Positions 1-7,024 of a stretch of 33,787 nt of DNA are shown one piece after another. Below the pieces are notes generated by a model. That model was not told where the DNA came from and ran no database searches. It was given only the letters and a program-made list of their open reading frames with translations. How positions within the stretch are numbered: the stretch's first letter is position 1; each line of letters starts with the position of its first letter. A program made the translations under genes and the position numbers. Source of the stretch: CAIKMD01 sp035605975 (GTDB lineage Bacteria > Pseudomonadota > Alphaproteobacteria > ATCC43930 > CGMCC-115725); NCBI GenBank assembly GCA_035605975.1, contig DATNGG010000082.1:1-33787 (forward strand), read 5' to 3'.

Positions 1-219
1 CTGGCCGAGCCGGTCGCGCGCATCGCCGAGGGCGAGAGCGCGCTGGTCAAATGCCGCTTTCTCGTCTATCGCAACCGGCTCGAGACCGAGACCGATCTCC
101 TGGTCGGTCGGCGCGAGGACACGCTGCGCCGCGTCGGCGGCGGGCTCAAAATCACGCGGCGCAAGATCCTCATCGAGCAGAGCACGCTGCTCGCCAAGAA
201 TCTCACCGTCTTTCTTTAA
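1..219 (+). CDS. Aromatic-ring-hydroxylating dioxygenase beta subunit, C-terminal part (5' truncated by window)
   Basis: Frame 1 is open from the window edge to a TAA at 217-219 and gives the last 72 residues. The pattern (VYRNRLETETDLLVGRRED, then LKITRRKILIEQ, ending AKNLTVFL) matches the C-terminal strand-rich half of the small subunit of Rieske-type ring-hydroxylating dioxygenases, which are usually about 160-180 residues. In that family the beta subunit is mainly structural in an alpha3beta3 cytoplasmic enzyme that cis-dihydroxylates an aromatic ring. The alpha subunit would lie upstream, outside the window. The gene runs into the small flavin-type gene at 246 with a 26-nt gap, so they are probably co-transcribed. 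I am fairly sure of the family; the substrate cannot be told from this fragment. Confidence 0.8.
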   Translation: MAEPVARIAEGESALVKCRFLVYRNRLETETDLLVGRREDTLRRVGGGLKITRRKILIEQSTLLAKNLTVFL

Positions 220-245
220 AACGGTCGACGCGGAGAGAAGAACCG

Positions 246-698
246 ATGGGGACCATTCCGCCGCTCATTCGCGAGCATGTCGCGATTCCGATCGTCGATG
301 GCAAGATGAGTTTCGCCGATGTCTGCCTGATTGGCAGCGTCTTGCCCGACGGTTATGCCCAGATCACGCCGCGCGGCAGCACCATGGCTTATGACGAAAG
401 CCATCTCGCTTTATGGGAGCGCGGCCGCGGCTCGACCAATGCCGAGCTGAAGGACGGCACGCGGCTCACCGTTTTCATGCGCCGCTCGGCGTTGCGCCAG
501 GCGGGCGTCTCGTCTTCGGGCGTGGTGCGATTCTACGGCATCGCCTCGTTGCACCGGTCGGGGCCGGTCTATGAGGAGATCTGGCGGCGCCTCATCGATG
601 CCGAAAAGCAGCAGGACCCCGAGAAAAAGGGTTTCGGCGTGCTGATCGCGATCGAGCGCATCGAGGACCTTGCCGGAAAACCGTTGCACACGCCCTGA
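246..698 (+). CDS. Pyridoxamine 5'-phosphate oxidase-like (FMN split-barrel) protein
   Basis: A 150-residue protein. The ATG at 246 is chosen because a purine-rich ribosome site (GAGAGAAG, 232-239) sits just upstream; the frame is open further 5', but that part overlaps the dioxygenase gene. Residues about 20-60 (MSFADVCLIGSVLPDGYAQI, then TPRGSTMAYDE) resemble the opening strands of the PNPOx-like split barrel, where a short 'cvgTvdpdGyPqvsP'-type strand contacts FMN. Family members bind FMN, F420 or heme and reduce small substrates or flavin. Lying 26 nt behind a dioxygenase beta subunit, it could serve as an accessory flavin protein for the oxygenase, but that is inference. Biochemical function is unassigned. 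Confidence 0.7.
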   Translation: MGTIPPLIREHVAIPIVDGKMSFADVCLIGSVLPDGYAQITPRGSTMAYDESHLALWERGRGSTNAELKDGTRLTVFMRRSALRQAGVSSSGVVRFYGIASLHRSGPVYEEIWRRLIDAEKQQDPEKKGFGVLIAIERIEDLAGKPLHTP

Positions 699-710
699 CC
701 GCGATGCGGC

Positions 711-1763
711 TCAGACGGGAATTTGCGCTGCCGGAACCCTGACGCTCTGCGCCGCTTCGACCAAGCCTTTCCAGCTGTTGTCGTCGATCGGGATGCCCTC
801 AACGAGGCGCCGCGCGCGGCTCTTGCGCTCGGGCTCGCCCGCGATCATCACCTCCTCGACGCCCGGCCGCGGCGGCGCGGATTTGACCCATCCGATCAGC
901 GTCTCCATTTCCTGCCGCATCCAGCCCGTATCGCCGAAACGCGCGGGATCGATGAGAATCGAGAACATGCCGTTCTTGACCCCGTGATTGGGAATCTTTT
1001 CCTGCATCGCGCCACCGCCGGTCAAGACGCCGGCCAAGAGTTCGCAAGCGAGCGCGAGGCCCGAGCCCTTGTGCTCGCCGAAAGGCAGCATCGATCCATT
1101 GCCGCGATAGAACACCGCCGGGTCGGTCGCATCCTTGCCGTCGGCATCGATCAGTACGCCCGGCGGCAACGGCTTGCCTTGGTTCATGGCGACGCGCAGC
1201 TTCCCCGCGGCGACGCGGCTGGTCGCGAAATCGAGCACCACCGGCGGCGCCGTGCCGAGGCTCGGAAAGGTGATGCACACCGGGTCGGTGCCGAAGCGTC
1301 CGGCCCCGCCGCCGAATGGCGCGACGCGCCCAGGCGCCAGCACCACATTGACGAAATGGATCGAGACGAGTCCCGCCTCGGCCGCTTGCTCGCCATAGGT
1401 GCCGACCCGCGCGACGTGATGCGTGTTGCGCAAGGCAAAGACCGCGAGGCCGCCGCTCTTCGCCTTGGCGATGCCCCAGTCGGTCGCTTCGTGCGCGGTC
1501 ACCTGGCCATAGCCCATCTGACCGTCGAAGACGGCGATCGGCCCCTGCTCGCTGACGAGGGTCGCGTGGCGGTTGGGATGAAGCCGGCCGGCGCCGACAT
1601 TCGCGACATAGGTCGGGATCATGCCGACGCCGTGGCTGTCATGGCCTTTGAGATTGGCCTCGACCAGATGGTCGGCCACCGTCTGGGCTTCGGCTGCATC
1701 GCTGCCAGCCTTGCCGATGATCGCGGCGGCGAAATCGCGCAGCGCCTTGTCGCCGATTTTCAT
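711..1763 (-). CDS. Malate/L-lactate dehydrogenase family oxidoreductase (Ldh_2)
   Basis: 350 residues, the usual length for the Ldh_2 (YlbC/AllD/ComC) family of NAD(P)-dependent 2-hydroxyacid dehydrogenases, which are unrelated to classical Rossmann lactate dehydrogenases. The N-terminal helical part carries the hallmark GHDSHGVGMIPTYV at residues 40-53, with the catalytic-region His in DSHGV. Family members I recall usually have a basic residue in the following PRYV segment; here it is Thr51. The start is supported by GGGAGG about 9 nt upstream of the ATG at 1763. It is divergent from the amidohydrolase at 1866 and faces away from it, so the 102-bp gap must hold both promoters. A role oxidising a 2-hydroxyacid from the neighbouring catabolic genes is likely, but the substrate is unknown. 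Confidence 0.85.
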   Translation of the reverse strand: MKIGDKALRDFAAAIIGKAGSDAAEAQTVADHLVEANLKGHDSHGVGMIPTYVANVGAGRLHPNRHATLVSEQGPIAVFDGQMGYGQVTAHEATDWGIAKAKSGGLAVFALRNTHHVARVGTYGEQAAEAGLVSIHFVNVVLAPGRVAPFGGGAGRFGTDPVCITFPSLGTAPPVVLDFATSRVAAGKLRVAMNQGKPLPPGVLIDADGKDATDPAVFYRGNGSMLPFGEHKGSGLALACELLAGVLTGGGAMQEKIPNHGVKNGMFSILIDPARFGDTGWMRQEMETLIGWVKSAPPRPGVEEVMIAGEPERKSRARRLVEGIPIDDNSWKGLVEAAQSVRVPAAQIPV

Positions 1764-1865
1764 CGCTTTTCCTCCCGGGGCCTGCCCCTCCGTTAAAATA
1801 TTGAATTGCGCGGGGCTGCGCCAGACGGCAATCTGCGCCGCAAATCAATCCCGGAGGCCGGCCCC

Positions 1866-2846
1866 ATGAAGATCATTGCGATCGAGGAACATATCGCGAC
1901 GCCGATGGCGAACGAGGCGGTGCCGCCGCATCTGCGCCGCGCCGCGGTGCTGGTCGATCGCTCGCGCTATCTCGGTCATGACATGCCGACCGAGCTCCTC
2001 GACATCGAGGGCACGCGCCTCAAATTCATGGATGAGGCCGGGATCGATCTTCAGATTCTCTCGCTCGTCGCACCGGGCCCGCAAGGCTACGACGCCAAGA
2101 CCGGCGCGGCGGTCGCGACCGACTACAACGACCGGGTCTATGAGGCGTGCAAGCGGCATCCGACGCGGTTTGCCGGCTTCGCCGCGCTGCCGACCGCCGA
2201 TCCGGCGGCCTCGGCCAAGGAGCTCGAGCGCTGCGTGACCAAGCTCGGCTTCAAAGGAACGATGATCAACGGCCATCACGAGGGCGAATTCCTCGACAAC
2301 AAGAAATTCTGGCCGATCTTCGAGGCGGCACAGGCGCTCGACGTGCCGATCTATCTTCATCCGCGCAATCCCTCGCCCGCGGCGATGAAGGCTTATTTCG
2401 AAGGCTACGAAGACCTCGCCTTCGCCGCTTGGGGCTACGCGGTCGACACGGCGACGCATTTCCTGCGCATCGTGTTCTCTGGCGCGTTCGATGCCTATCC
2501 GCGGCTCAAATTCATTCTCGGGCATATGGGCGAGGGCCTGCCTTTCTGGATCCATCGCCTCAACGATCACGCGCAATTCTCGGCCAAGAAGCGCGGCCTC
2601 AAGAAAGCGCCGAAGGATTATCTGCTCGAGAATCTTCTCATCACCTGCAGCGGCAATTTCTCGCTGCCGGCTTTCCAATGCGCGGTCGGCGCTTTCGGGC
2701 TCGACAATATGATGTTCTCCGTGGACTGGCCGTTCGAATCGAACAAGGTGGGGGTCGATTTCCTCAACCACCTGCCGCTCTCGCCGGCCGATCTCGAGAA
2801 ATTCGCGCATGGCAATGCCGAGCGCGTGCTGAAGCTGGGGAAGTGA
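1866..2846 (+). CDS. Amidohydrolase-2 family protein, gamma-resorcylate decarboxylase-like
   Basis: 326 residues; the ATG at 1866 follows CCCGGAGGCC. The protein has the ACMSD/resorcylate-decarboxylase layout: an N-terminal ExH metal motif (IAIEEHIATP, Glu7 and His9), a third ligand in YLHPRNP (His165), the catalytic-region His in ILGHMGE (His220), and the metal Asp in SVDWPFES (Asp287). These correspond closely to the Glu8/His10/His164/Asp287 set I recall for gamma-resorcylate (2,6-dihydroxybenzoate) decarboxylase. The family performs reversible, cofactor-free decarboxylation of hydroxybenzoates, or hydrolysis, in the cytoplasm. With a dioxygenase subunit upstream and hydrolases downstream, decarboxylation of an aromatic acid is a good guess. 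The exact substrate is uncertain. Confidence 0.85.
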   Translation: MKIIAIEEHIATPMANEAVPPHLRRAAVLVDRSRYLGHDMPTELLDIEGTRLKFMDEAGIDLQILSLVAPGPQGYDAKTGAAVATDYNDRVYEACKRHPTRFAGFAALPTADPAASAKELERCVTKLGFKGTMINGHHEGEFLDNKKFWPIFEAAQALDVPIYLHPRNPSPAAMKAYFEGYEDLAFAAWGYAVDTATHFLRIVFSGAFDAYPRLKFILGHMGEGLPFWIHRLNDHAQFSAKKRGLKKAPKDYLLENLLITCSGNFSLPAFQCAVGAFGLDNMMFSVDWPFESNKVGVDFLNHLPLSPADLEKFAHGNAERVLKLGK

Positions 2847-2875
2847 CGATCAAGACGCTTGCGTCTTGATCGTCA
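2844..2875. terminator. Perfect 15-bp inverted repeat at gene end, putative bidirectional terminator
   Basis: TGACGATCAAGACGC, TT, then its exact reverse complement. The left arm begins with the TGA stop of the amidohydrolase. The stem lies between convergent genes (the other ends at 2996), which suits a bidirectional terminator, but there is no clear T-tract on either side. It abuts the palindromic repeat at 2875-2910. Confidence 0.5.
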
Positions 2876-2910
2876 TCCCGGACAAGCCGCGAAGCGGCGC
2901 GATCCGGGAT
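2875..2910. repeat. Dispersed palindromic repeat, ATCCCGGA type
   Basis: Outer arms ATCCCGGA (2875-2882) and TCCGGGAT (2903-2910) enclose an inner stem GCCGC-GAA-GCGGC (2886-2898). This GTCATCCCGGA...TCCGGGATCCA pattern resembles short dispersed palindromes common between genes in alphaproteobacterial genomes. The rest of the intergenic stretch to 2995 shows no gene. Confidence 0.6.
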
Positions 2911-2995
2911 CCATGTCTCGGCCGCTCGATTGCTGAAGCACGGCCCCAGCTCCTGAGCTCGTCGAAGGGCGCGGGGGCGACGAATTCAGATGGGT

Positions 2996-3835
2996 TCAGC
3001 GCTCGTCGACGATCGGATTGACGAGCTTGCCGAGGCCGGTGATCTCGATCTCGATCGTATCGCCCGCCTTCATGAATTGCTTGTCGCTGTAGGAGACGCG
3101 GCCGCAAGTTCCGGTTGCGATCATGTCGCCGGGCCGGAGGCGGCTGATGCCCGAGAAATAGGACAGCAGCACCGGCACCGGGAAGATCATGTCGGCGATG
3201 TTGGTTTCCTGCTCGACCTTGCCGTTGAGGCGCGAGATCAGCTTCATCTCCTTCGCCGGCGGGATTTCGTCGAGGGTGACGAGCTCCGGCCCGACCGAGC
3301 TCGAGCGGTAGAAATTCTTGCCTTGGTCGGTGGTGCGGCGCTGGAAATCCCGCAGCGAGCCGTCATTGAAGAGCGTGTAGCCGGCGACGTAGTTCATCGC
3401 ATCGGCCTCGCTGACATGGCGCGCCTCCTTGCCGATCACCGCCATGAGCTCGCCCTCGAAATCATATTCGGTCGATACTTTGGGGCGGATCATTGGCTGC
3501 TTGTGCCCGACCAGCGATTCATCGAGCTTCATGAAAAGCCGCGGGAATTTGGGCTTCTCCAGCTTGGTCTCGTCGATATGCCCCTGGTAGTTGAGGCCGG
3601 TGCAATAGATGTTGATGCGGTCGGGAATGACCGGGAGATATTCGATCTCGCTTTCGGCAAAATCGGGCTTCTGGCCCTCGATGGCGCGCCGCGCCTCGTC
3701 GAGCCCGGCCTTTTCCAGGAGGGCGAGGAGGCTCGGGTATTTTTGGCCGATGCGCTTGCCGAGATCGACGATGCCGCCTCGGGTGACGACGCCATAGCTC
3801 TTGGCCCCGCGATGGGTATAAGTCGCGATCCTCAT
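2996..3835 (-). CDS. Fumarylacetoacetate hydrolase family protein
   Basis: 279 residues, normal for the bacterial FAH/HpaG/YcgM group. An N-terminal small domain (about 1-65) leads into the FAH fold beginning INIYCTGLNYQGHIDE (His86, Glu89). Metal ligands are visible: Glu127 and Glu129 in YDFEGELMAVIG and Asp158 in YTLFNDGSLRD. The family cleaves C-C bonds of 1,3-diketo acids, hydrates or isomerises dienoates, or decarboxylates oxaloacetate. The conserved late motif, usually ATGTPGGVG, reads ATGTCGRVS (Cys244, Arg246), an unusual loop next to the active site. The start follows GGGAGG. It is convergent with the amidohydrolase and divergent from the first cyclase gene. A late ring-fission-product hydrolase role is likely; the substrate is unknown. 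Confidence 0.88.
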   Translation of the reverse strand: MRIATYTHRGAKSYGVVTRGGIVDLGKRIGQKYPSLLALLEKAGLDEARRAIEGQKPDFAESEIEYLPVIPDRINIYCTGLNYQGHIDETKLEKPKFPRLFMKLDESLVGHKQPMIRPKVSTEYDFEGELMAVIGKEARHVSEADAMNYVAGYTLFNDGSLRDFQRRTTDQGKNFYRSSSVGPELVTLDEIPPAKEMKLISRLNGKVEQETNIADMIFPVPVLLSYFSGISRLRPGDMIATGTCGRVSYSDKQFMKAGDTIEIEITGLGKLVNPIVDER

Positions 3836-3985
3836 CCGATCCTCCCGCTGTTTTTCGTGCGCCGATTATAGCGGCGCCGCCGGCTTGGGCGAGCGGCGTT
3901 TGCGCCAAACGGGGCGCCGTGGGCTTCCCATTGGTGGGCGATTTGATAGACTGCGCCCGACGCTCGAATCCTCGGAGAAACGCCT

Positions 3986-4801
3986 ATGCCCGCCATCGTC
4001 GACCCCCAATCGGGGCTGAAATTCTATGAGCTCAGCCACCGCTGGGGTTACAACTCGCCGACCTTTCCGGGTTACGAGGACGTCAAGCTCGAGCGCATCA
4101 CCTATCACGCCAAGCATGGGGTGATGACGCAGAAGATCACCGCCATCATGCATGTCTCGACCCATGTCAACGCGCCGATCCATCTCGTGCCGGGCGCCAA
4201 GGGCGTGGGCGACATCGCCATGGACCGGTTCTTCGGCAGCGGCGTCATCCTCGGCATTCCGAAGAAAAAGTGGGAGCTGATCACGCCCGCGGATCTCGAG
4301 AAAGCGACGCCGGCGGTCGAGGCGCAGGACATCGTGCTGATCAACACGCAATGGCATCACCGCTATTCCGACAGCCAGGAATATTTCGGCCATGCGCCCG
4401 GCCTGTCGAAGGCCGCGGCGGAATGGCTCGTTGCCAAGAAGGTGAAGCTCGTCGGCATCGACACCGCGACGGTCGATCACCCGCTCGCGACCTCTTTGGG
4501 CCCGCATCGCAACGGGCCGCAGATCAGAGATCTGCCCAAGCAATACAAGGACGCGATCGGCCGCGAGGCGCTGAAGGATTTCCCGGAATGGAACGCCGCG
4601 CATAAGGCGCTGCTGAAAGCGGAGATCCCGACCATCGAGAATGTCGGCGGCGATCTCGACGAGATCACCGGCCGGCGCGCGACCTTCCACGCCTATCCCT
4701 GGCTGTGGCGCGAGGGCGATGCCTGCGTCATCCGCCTCGTCGCCTTCTTCGATCCGGGAGGCGCTTACCGGCTCGAATCCGGCGAACGCGTGGTCGAGTG
4801 A
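3986..4801 (+). CDS. Cyclase family protein (KynB/isatin hydrolase fold), copy 1, altered metal motif
   Basis: 271 residues, matching PF04199-type metal-dependent hydrolases (kynurenine formamidase, isatin hydrolase). The signature HxGTHxDxPxH appears as HVSTHVNAPIH at residues 56-66, so the Asp that I recall as a metal ligand is Asn62 (codon AAC). His56, His60 and His66 remain. Later conserved blocks are intact: GLSKAAAEWLVAKKVKLVGID, VDHPL and IPTIENVGGDLDEITG. The start at 3986 follows CGGAGAAA. It is followed 158 bp later by a clear paralogue at 4960 that keeps the Asp. Either this copy uses different metal coordination or has another substrate, or it has become a partner or pseudo-enzyme of the second copy. 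Family is secure; activity is not. Confidence 0.88.
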   Translation: MPAIVDPQSGLKFYELSHRWGYNSPTFPGYEDVKLERITYHAKHGVMTQKITAIMHVSTHVNAPIHLVPGAKGVGDIAMDRFFGSGVILGIPKKKWELITPADLEKATPAVEAQDIVLINTQWHHRYSDSQEYFGHAPGLSKAAAEWLVAKKVKLVGIDTATVDHPLATSLGPHRNGPQIRDLPKQYKDAIGREALKDFPEWNAAHKALLKAEIPTIENVGGDLDEITGRRATFHAYPWLWREGDACVIRLVAFFDPGGAYRLESGERVVE

Positions 4802-4834
4802 CGGTTGCCATGATCACTCCAGAAAAAGCACAAC

Positions 4835-4920
4835 CGTCATGCCCGGACTTGTTCCGGGCATCCACGCTTTGGAACAGCGCAAGAAATCCTTGGATGGCCG
4901 GGTCAAGCCCGGCCATGACG
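4835..4920. repeat. Composite palindromic repeat, GTCATGCCCG family, copy A
   Basis: Outer arms CGTCATG (4835-4841) and CATGACG (4914-4920) enclose two hairpins. The first is TGCCCGGA/TCCGGGCA with loop CTTGT (4840-4860); the second is TGGCCGGG/CCCGGCCA with loop TCAAG (4895-4915). A second copy with the same architecture lies at 22255-22344. It sits between the two cyclase genes and may shape or stabilise their mRNA. No gene is seen in 4802-4959. Confidence 0.75.
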
Positions 4921-4959
4921 ATCATTCTTCTTCGGTCCGCCTAGCGAAGGACGAGCCAA

Positions 4960-5754
4960 ATGCCCAAAACCGATACGACCGGCCTCGAATTTTATAATCT
5001 CAGCACCGAATGGCGGCACGGCATGCCGCAATGGCCGTCCAAGGCCAATATGAACATCCGCGTCAAGGAGTTCCACGCCAAGGACGGGCTGCAGGTGCTC
5101 GAATATGAGGGCATCATGCATCGCGGCACGCATATGGACGCGCCGATCCATGTGCTGGAGAACACGCCCTTCATCACCGAATACGAGACCTGGCGCTTTT
5201 TCGGCACCGGTGTCGTGGTCTCGATCCCCAAGGGCAAATGGGGCGTGGTCACGCCCGAGGATCTGGAAAAGGCGCGGCCCAAGATCCAGCCGGGCGACAT
5301 CGTCATGATCAACACGGGCAGCCATCGCAACTGGGGCGACAATCCCGATTACTTCGCCTATTCGCCGGGCCTTTACAAAGCGGCCGCCGAATGGCTCGTC
5401 GCCAAGAAGGTGAAGCTGCTTGGCATCGACGTGCAGGCGCTCGACCATCCGCTCGGCACGTTTCTGGGGCCGCATGGGCCAGGCCCGGCGCAGCCGCATC
5501 TGGATGACGAGTATTTCGCCGAGAAGGGCCGCCACATCATCGACGATTTCCCCTATTGGGAGCCGTCGCACAAGGTGCTGATGACCAACGGCATCCCGGG
5601 GATCGAGAACGTCAATGGCGATATCGACAAGGTGACGGGCAAGCGCTGCACCTTCATGTGCTTTCCCTGGCGCTGGCCCGAGGGCGAAGGCTGCGGCATC
5701 CGCATCATCGCCGTGATTGATCCGGCGCAGAAATTCCGCATCGAGCGCGGCTGA
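4960..5754 (+). CDS. Cyclase family protein (KynB/isatin hydrolase fold), copy 2, canonical metal motif
   Basis: 264 residues, paralogous to the preceding gene along its whole length. The metal motif is complete: HRGTHMDAPIH at residues 54-64 (His54, His58, Asp60, His64). Shared blocks include GLYKAAAEWLVAKKVKLLGID, DHPLGTFLGPHG and GIENVNGDIDKVTG. The family hydrolyses cyclic or N-formyl amides and related bonds: N-formylkynurenine to kynurenine, isatin to isatinate, and other lactam or lactone substrates. In this catabolic setting hydrolytic opening of a ring or amide intermediate is plausible. The start is the first Met, behind GAAGGACGAG. A palindromic repeat follows directly after the stop. 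Family is secure; substrate is open. Confidence 0.9.
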   Translation: MPKTDTTGLEFYNLSTEWRHGMPQWPSKANMNIRVKEFHAKDGLQVLEYEGIMHRGTHMDAPIHVLENTPFITEYETWRFFGTGVVVSIPKGKWGVVTPEDLEKARPKIQPGDIVMINTGSHRNWGDNPDYFAYSPGLYKAAAEWLVAKKVKLLGIDVQALDHPLGTFLGPHGPGPAQPHLDDEYFAEKGRHIIDDFPYWEPSHKVLMTNGIPGIENVNGDIDKVTGKRCTFMCFPWRWPEGEGCGIRIIAVIDPAQKFRIERG

Positions 5755-5765
5755 TGTTTCTTTCC

Positions 5766-5853
5766 GTCATTGCGAGGAGCGCGGCGACGAAGCAATCCAG
5801 TGTCGCTGATTCCTGGATTGCTCCCACCTCGCTGCGCTCGGTGTCGCAATGAC
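5766..5853. repeat. Composite palindromic repeat, GTCATTGCGA family
   Basis: Outer arms GTCATTGCGA (5766-5775) and TCGCAATGAC (5844-5853) and inner arms AGCAATCCAG (5791-5800) and CTGGATTGCT (5813-5822) are exact reverse complements. The element fills most of the gap between the second cyclase and the cupin gene and could fold into one long stem. It resembles a widespread intergenic repeat type of alphaproteobacteria and differs from the family at 4835 and 22255. Confidence 0.72.
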
Positions 5854-5876
5854 ATTTCTCTCATGAGTGCAAAACC

Positions 5877-6224
5877 ATGCAAGTGACGAAATTCAAAGAC
5901 GCGAAGCGCTACGAGGCGGCGAACCATGTCGATGTGAGCGCTCTGCGCCTTCAGGGCGCGGAGGCGACGAAAACCAGCACCTTCTGGACCGGCGTCTCGC
6001 ATTATCTGCCGGGCGGCAAGGCCGAGAAGAGCGCGTCGGATTACGAGCGCGTCTATATGGTCCTCGACGGCGAGATCACGGTGACGACCGATCAGGGCAG
6101 CGTCGTGCTCGGGCCGATGGATTCGGTGCATATCGCCCCGAAGGAAGTACGCGTCGTCGAGAACCGCGCCAACACTGTCTGCACCATGCTGGTGATCGTC
6201 TCCAACGCCAAGGTGACGCCATGA
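5877..6224 (+). CDS. Small single-domain cupin protein lacking the usual HxH metal motif
   Basis: 115 residues. The central part (YERVYMVLDGEITVTTDQGS, then VVLGPMDSVHIAPKEVRVVENRAN) has the spacing and glycines of a conserved cupin barrel, including the YxVLxGE strand and the later PxxxxH-like strand. The normal first-motif histidines are replaced (SASDYE precedes RVYMVLDGE), so a standard 3-His-1-Glu metal site is not evident. Many such short cupins are isomerases, decarboxylases or ligand-binding accessory proteins. Its stop overlaps the SDR start (ATGA, 6221-6224), so the two are probably translationally coupled and act in the same pathway. A tiny upstream frame (ATG at 5864, 7 codons) is probably meaningless. 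Function is not assignable. Confidence 0.75.
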   Translation: MQVTKFKDAKRYEAANHVDVSALRLQGAEATKTSTFWTGVSHYLPGGKAEKSASDYERVYMVLDGEITVTTDQGSVVLGPMDSVHIAPKEVRVVENRANTVCTMLVIVSNAKVTP

Positions 6225-7024
6225 TTTCCGACACGCTCAAGAATCCCCTAAGCCTCTTCGACGTGCGCGGCAAATCCGCGCTGATCACCGGCGCCTCGGG
6301 CGCTTTCGGCCGCGGCTGCGCGCTGATGCTCGCCTCGCTCGGCGCCAATCTGACGCTCGCCTCGGGCTCCAAGGGCGAGCTCGACGCGGTTGCCGAGGAG
6401 GTGAAAAGCCTTGGTGCCAAGGCCACTTTGGTCTATCGCCGGCCCGACACGCTCGCCGATGCCGAGGCGATGCTGAAGGCCGGGCTCGATGCCTATGGCA
6501 AGGTCGATCAGCTCGTCGTCGCTTCGGGCTACAACAAGGCCGGCTTCATCAACGAAATGAAATACGAGGATTGGCAGGCCGTGATGGATGCCAATGTCCG
6601 CGGCGAATGGTTCATGGCCAAGGCGGTCGGCACCTATTGGATCGAAAAGAAGGTCAAGGGCAAGATGCTGATGATGTCGTCGGTGCGCGGGCGCCACGGC
6701 AACATCTCGGGCTATACCGCCTATTGCACCTCGAAGGGTGCGACCGATGCGCTGACGCGCGTGCTCGCGACCGAATGGGCAAAGCACGGCATCACGGTCA
6801 ATTCGATCGCGCCGACCGTGTTCCGCTCGAAGCTCACCGCCTGGATGTATGGCGATGACGAACTGGGCCAGGCGACGCGCGCCCGCTCGCTCTCGCGCAT
6901 CCCGCTGGCGCGCTTGGCGGAGGTCGAGGATTTGATGGGCATGGCGCTTTATCTTCTGTCGCCCGCCTCGGATTTCTTCACCGGCCAGGTCGTCTATGTC
7001 GATGGCGGTTTCACCGCCGGATGA
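6221..7024 (+). CDS. Short-chain dehydrogenase/reductase (SDR) family oxidoreductase
   Basis: 267 residues, a classical SDR. It has the NAD(P) loop TGASGAFGRG near residue 23, the catalytic Ser in MMSSVRGRHG, the YxxxK signature in YTAYCTSKG, and the C-terminal FFTGQVVYVDGGFTAG. The normal NNAG structural motif is VASGYN here, seen in some gluconate/mannitol-type SDRs. The start ATG overlaps the cupin stop and its own stop overlaps the next ATG (ATGA, 7021-7024), giving a tight three-gene unit of cupin, SDR and hydroxyacyl-CoA dehydrogenase. It likely oxidises or reduces a hydroxy/keto intermediate of the cluster's substrate in the cytoplasm. Specific substrate unknown. Confidence 0.9.
   Translation: MISDTLKNPLSLFDVRGKSALITGASGAFGRGCALMLASLGANLTLASGSKGELDAVAEEVKSLGAKATLVYRRPDTLADAEAMLKAGLDAYGKVDQLVVASGYNKAGFINEMKYEDWQAVMDANVRGEWFMAKAVGTYWIEKKVKGKMLMMSSVRGRHGNISGYTAYCTSKGATDALTRVLATEWAKHGITVNSIAPTVFRSKLTAWMYGDDELGQATRARSLSRIPLARLAEVEDLMGMALYLLSPASDFFTGQVVYVDGGFTAG

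Noticed and set aside
4835..5853. CRISPR-like repeats
   Set aside because: The repeats are isolated composite palindromes of two unrelated families, without regular spacers or cas genes.
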